Below, piece after piece: positions 23,700 to 23,991 of a stretch of DNA of 23,991 nucleotides (position 1 is its first letter; each line of letters opens with the position of its first letter). Origin of the DNA: Bacillota bacterium (GTDB taxonomy: Bacteria; Bacillota; Clostridia; Lachnospirales; Lachnospiraceae); NCBI GenBank assembly GCA_023411225.1, contig JAEYPA010000038.1, positions 1-23,991 of the forward strand, given 5' to 3'. Below the pieces are notes generated by a model. That model did not search any database and had not been told where the DNA came from. It saw only the letters and a program-made list of their open reading frames with translations. A program made the position numbers and the translations under genes.

Positions 23700-23991
23700 A
23701 TGAAACCAAACAAAATGGTTCCTGAGAAAAATAGGCGAAAAAAACTAAAGTCACTGCTGTATTCAAAAAAACTTGCGCCTTATGTCTTTGTTTCACCATT
23801 TATCATATCTTTTTTGCTGTTTTTTTTGTATCCGATAGTTTCCTCGATCAATATGAGCTTTCAGGAGGTCTTACCTGGAAAAACTACTTATGTTGGTTTT
23901 GATAATTTTAGTAATCTTTTTCGTGGTGACTTTAAAAATGCCATTTATAATAGTACAATATATACAGTGCTAACCTGTGCAGTGTTGGTTC
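23700..23991 (+). CDS. Sugar ABC transporter permease, MalF/UgpA type (3' end outside window)
   Basis: Ninety-seven codons from ATG 23700, with AAGGAGG at 23684-23690. A basic N terminus is followed by the first membrane helix YVFVSPFIISFLLFFLYPIV (about 27-46), the typical SSINMSFQE and FDNFSNLFRGDFKNAIYNSTIYT, and the beginning of the second helix. It is the first permease for the binding protein just upstream. The gene runs off the window. Confidence 0.93.
   Translation, partial: MKPNKMVPEKNRRKKLKSLLYSKKLAPYVFVSPFIISFLLFFLYPIVSSINMSFQEVLPGKTTYVGFDNFSNLFRGDFKNAIYNSTIYTVLTCAVLV

Noticed and set aside
1..23991. CRISPR array, rRNA, tRNA or a known riboswitch
   Set aside because: I looked for regularly spaced repeats, tRNA-like cloverleafs and conserved riboswitch cores and found none I could support; this was by eye, without a covariance search.

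Overview
The window reads as chromosomal DNA from a low-GC, AT-rich Firmicute, most likely a plant-polysaccharide-degrading Lachnospiraceae relative (Clostridium phytofermentans-like). The evidence is the EF-Tu 3' end, AGGAGG-type ribosome sites, family 1 sugar-binding lipoproteins, a GH51 arabinofuranosidase and a clostridial-type PurF paralogue. The genus is inference.

Layout. (1) 1-439: 3' end of tuf and its terminator. (2) 440-1366: mostly non-coding, with the decayed remains of a membrane-protein gene. (3) 1367-9544: eight same-strand genes: an OmpR-type response regulator, its sensor kinase, a membrane-anchored extracytoplasmic protein, a sugar-binding lipoprotein, two MalF/MalG-type permeases, an HlyD-type adaptor and a small MacB/FtsX-type permease. 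(4) 9567-10341: a gutted MsmX/UgpC-type ATPase pseudogene fused by deletion to the 3' scrap of an IS30-type transposase. (5) about 10506-11953: an intact IS30-family element with an extra end sequence abutting it. (6) 12313-16279: a very AT-rich block with a SIR2-STAND NTPase of the antiphage type, a zinc-ribbon/DUF4145 protein and a small membrane-anchored protein. (7) 16468-16590: a second, diverged copy of the tuf 3' end plus terminator. (8) 17031-17961: an Rrf2 regulator and a cupin. (9) 18116-20305, minus strand: a PurF-like enzyme without its glutaminase catalytic residues, and an orphan gene. (10) 20551 to the end: GH51 arabinofuranosidase, sugar-binding lipoprotein and the start of its permease.

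How the parts may work together. The 16-kb stretch between the two tuf 3' ends holds only plus-strand accessory genes, IS debris and a defence-like cassette. It looks like an inserted or rearranged island bounded by a 123-bp direct repeat, although no integrase is visible. The regulator/kinase pair probably controls the adjoining importer. That importer is unusual because HlyD and MacB-like subunits are joined to a sugar ABC transporter and neither ATPase is intact. The binding-protein mRNA starts with a hairpin that buries its Shine-Dalgarno sequence. At the right end, arabinofuranosidase and sugar uptake form an arabinoside-use locus with repeated 9-13-bp motifs that look like operators.

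The strongest candidates for something new are the SIR2-STAND/DUF4145/membrane-protein cassette, the glutaminase-dead PurF, the hybrid importer-adaptor cluster and the tuf-flanked island.
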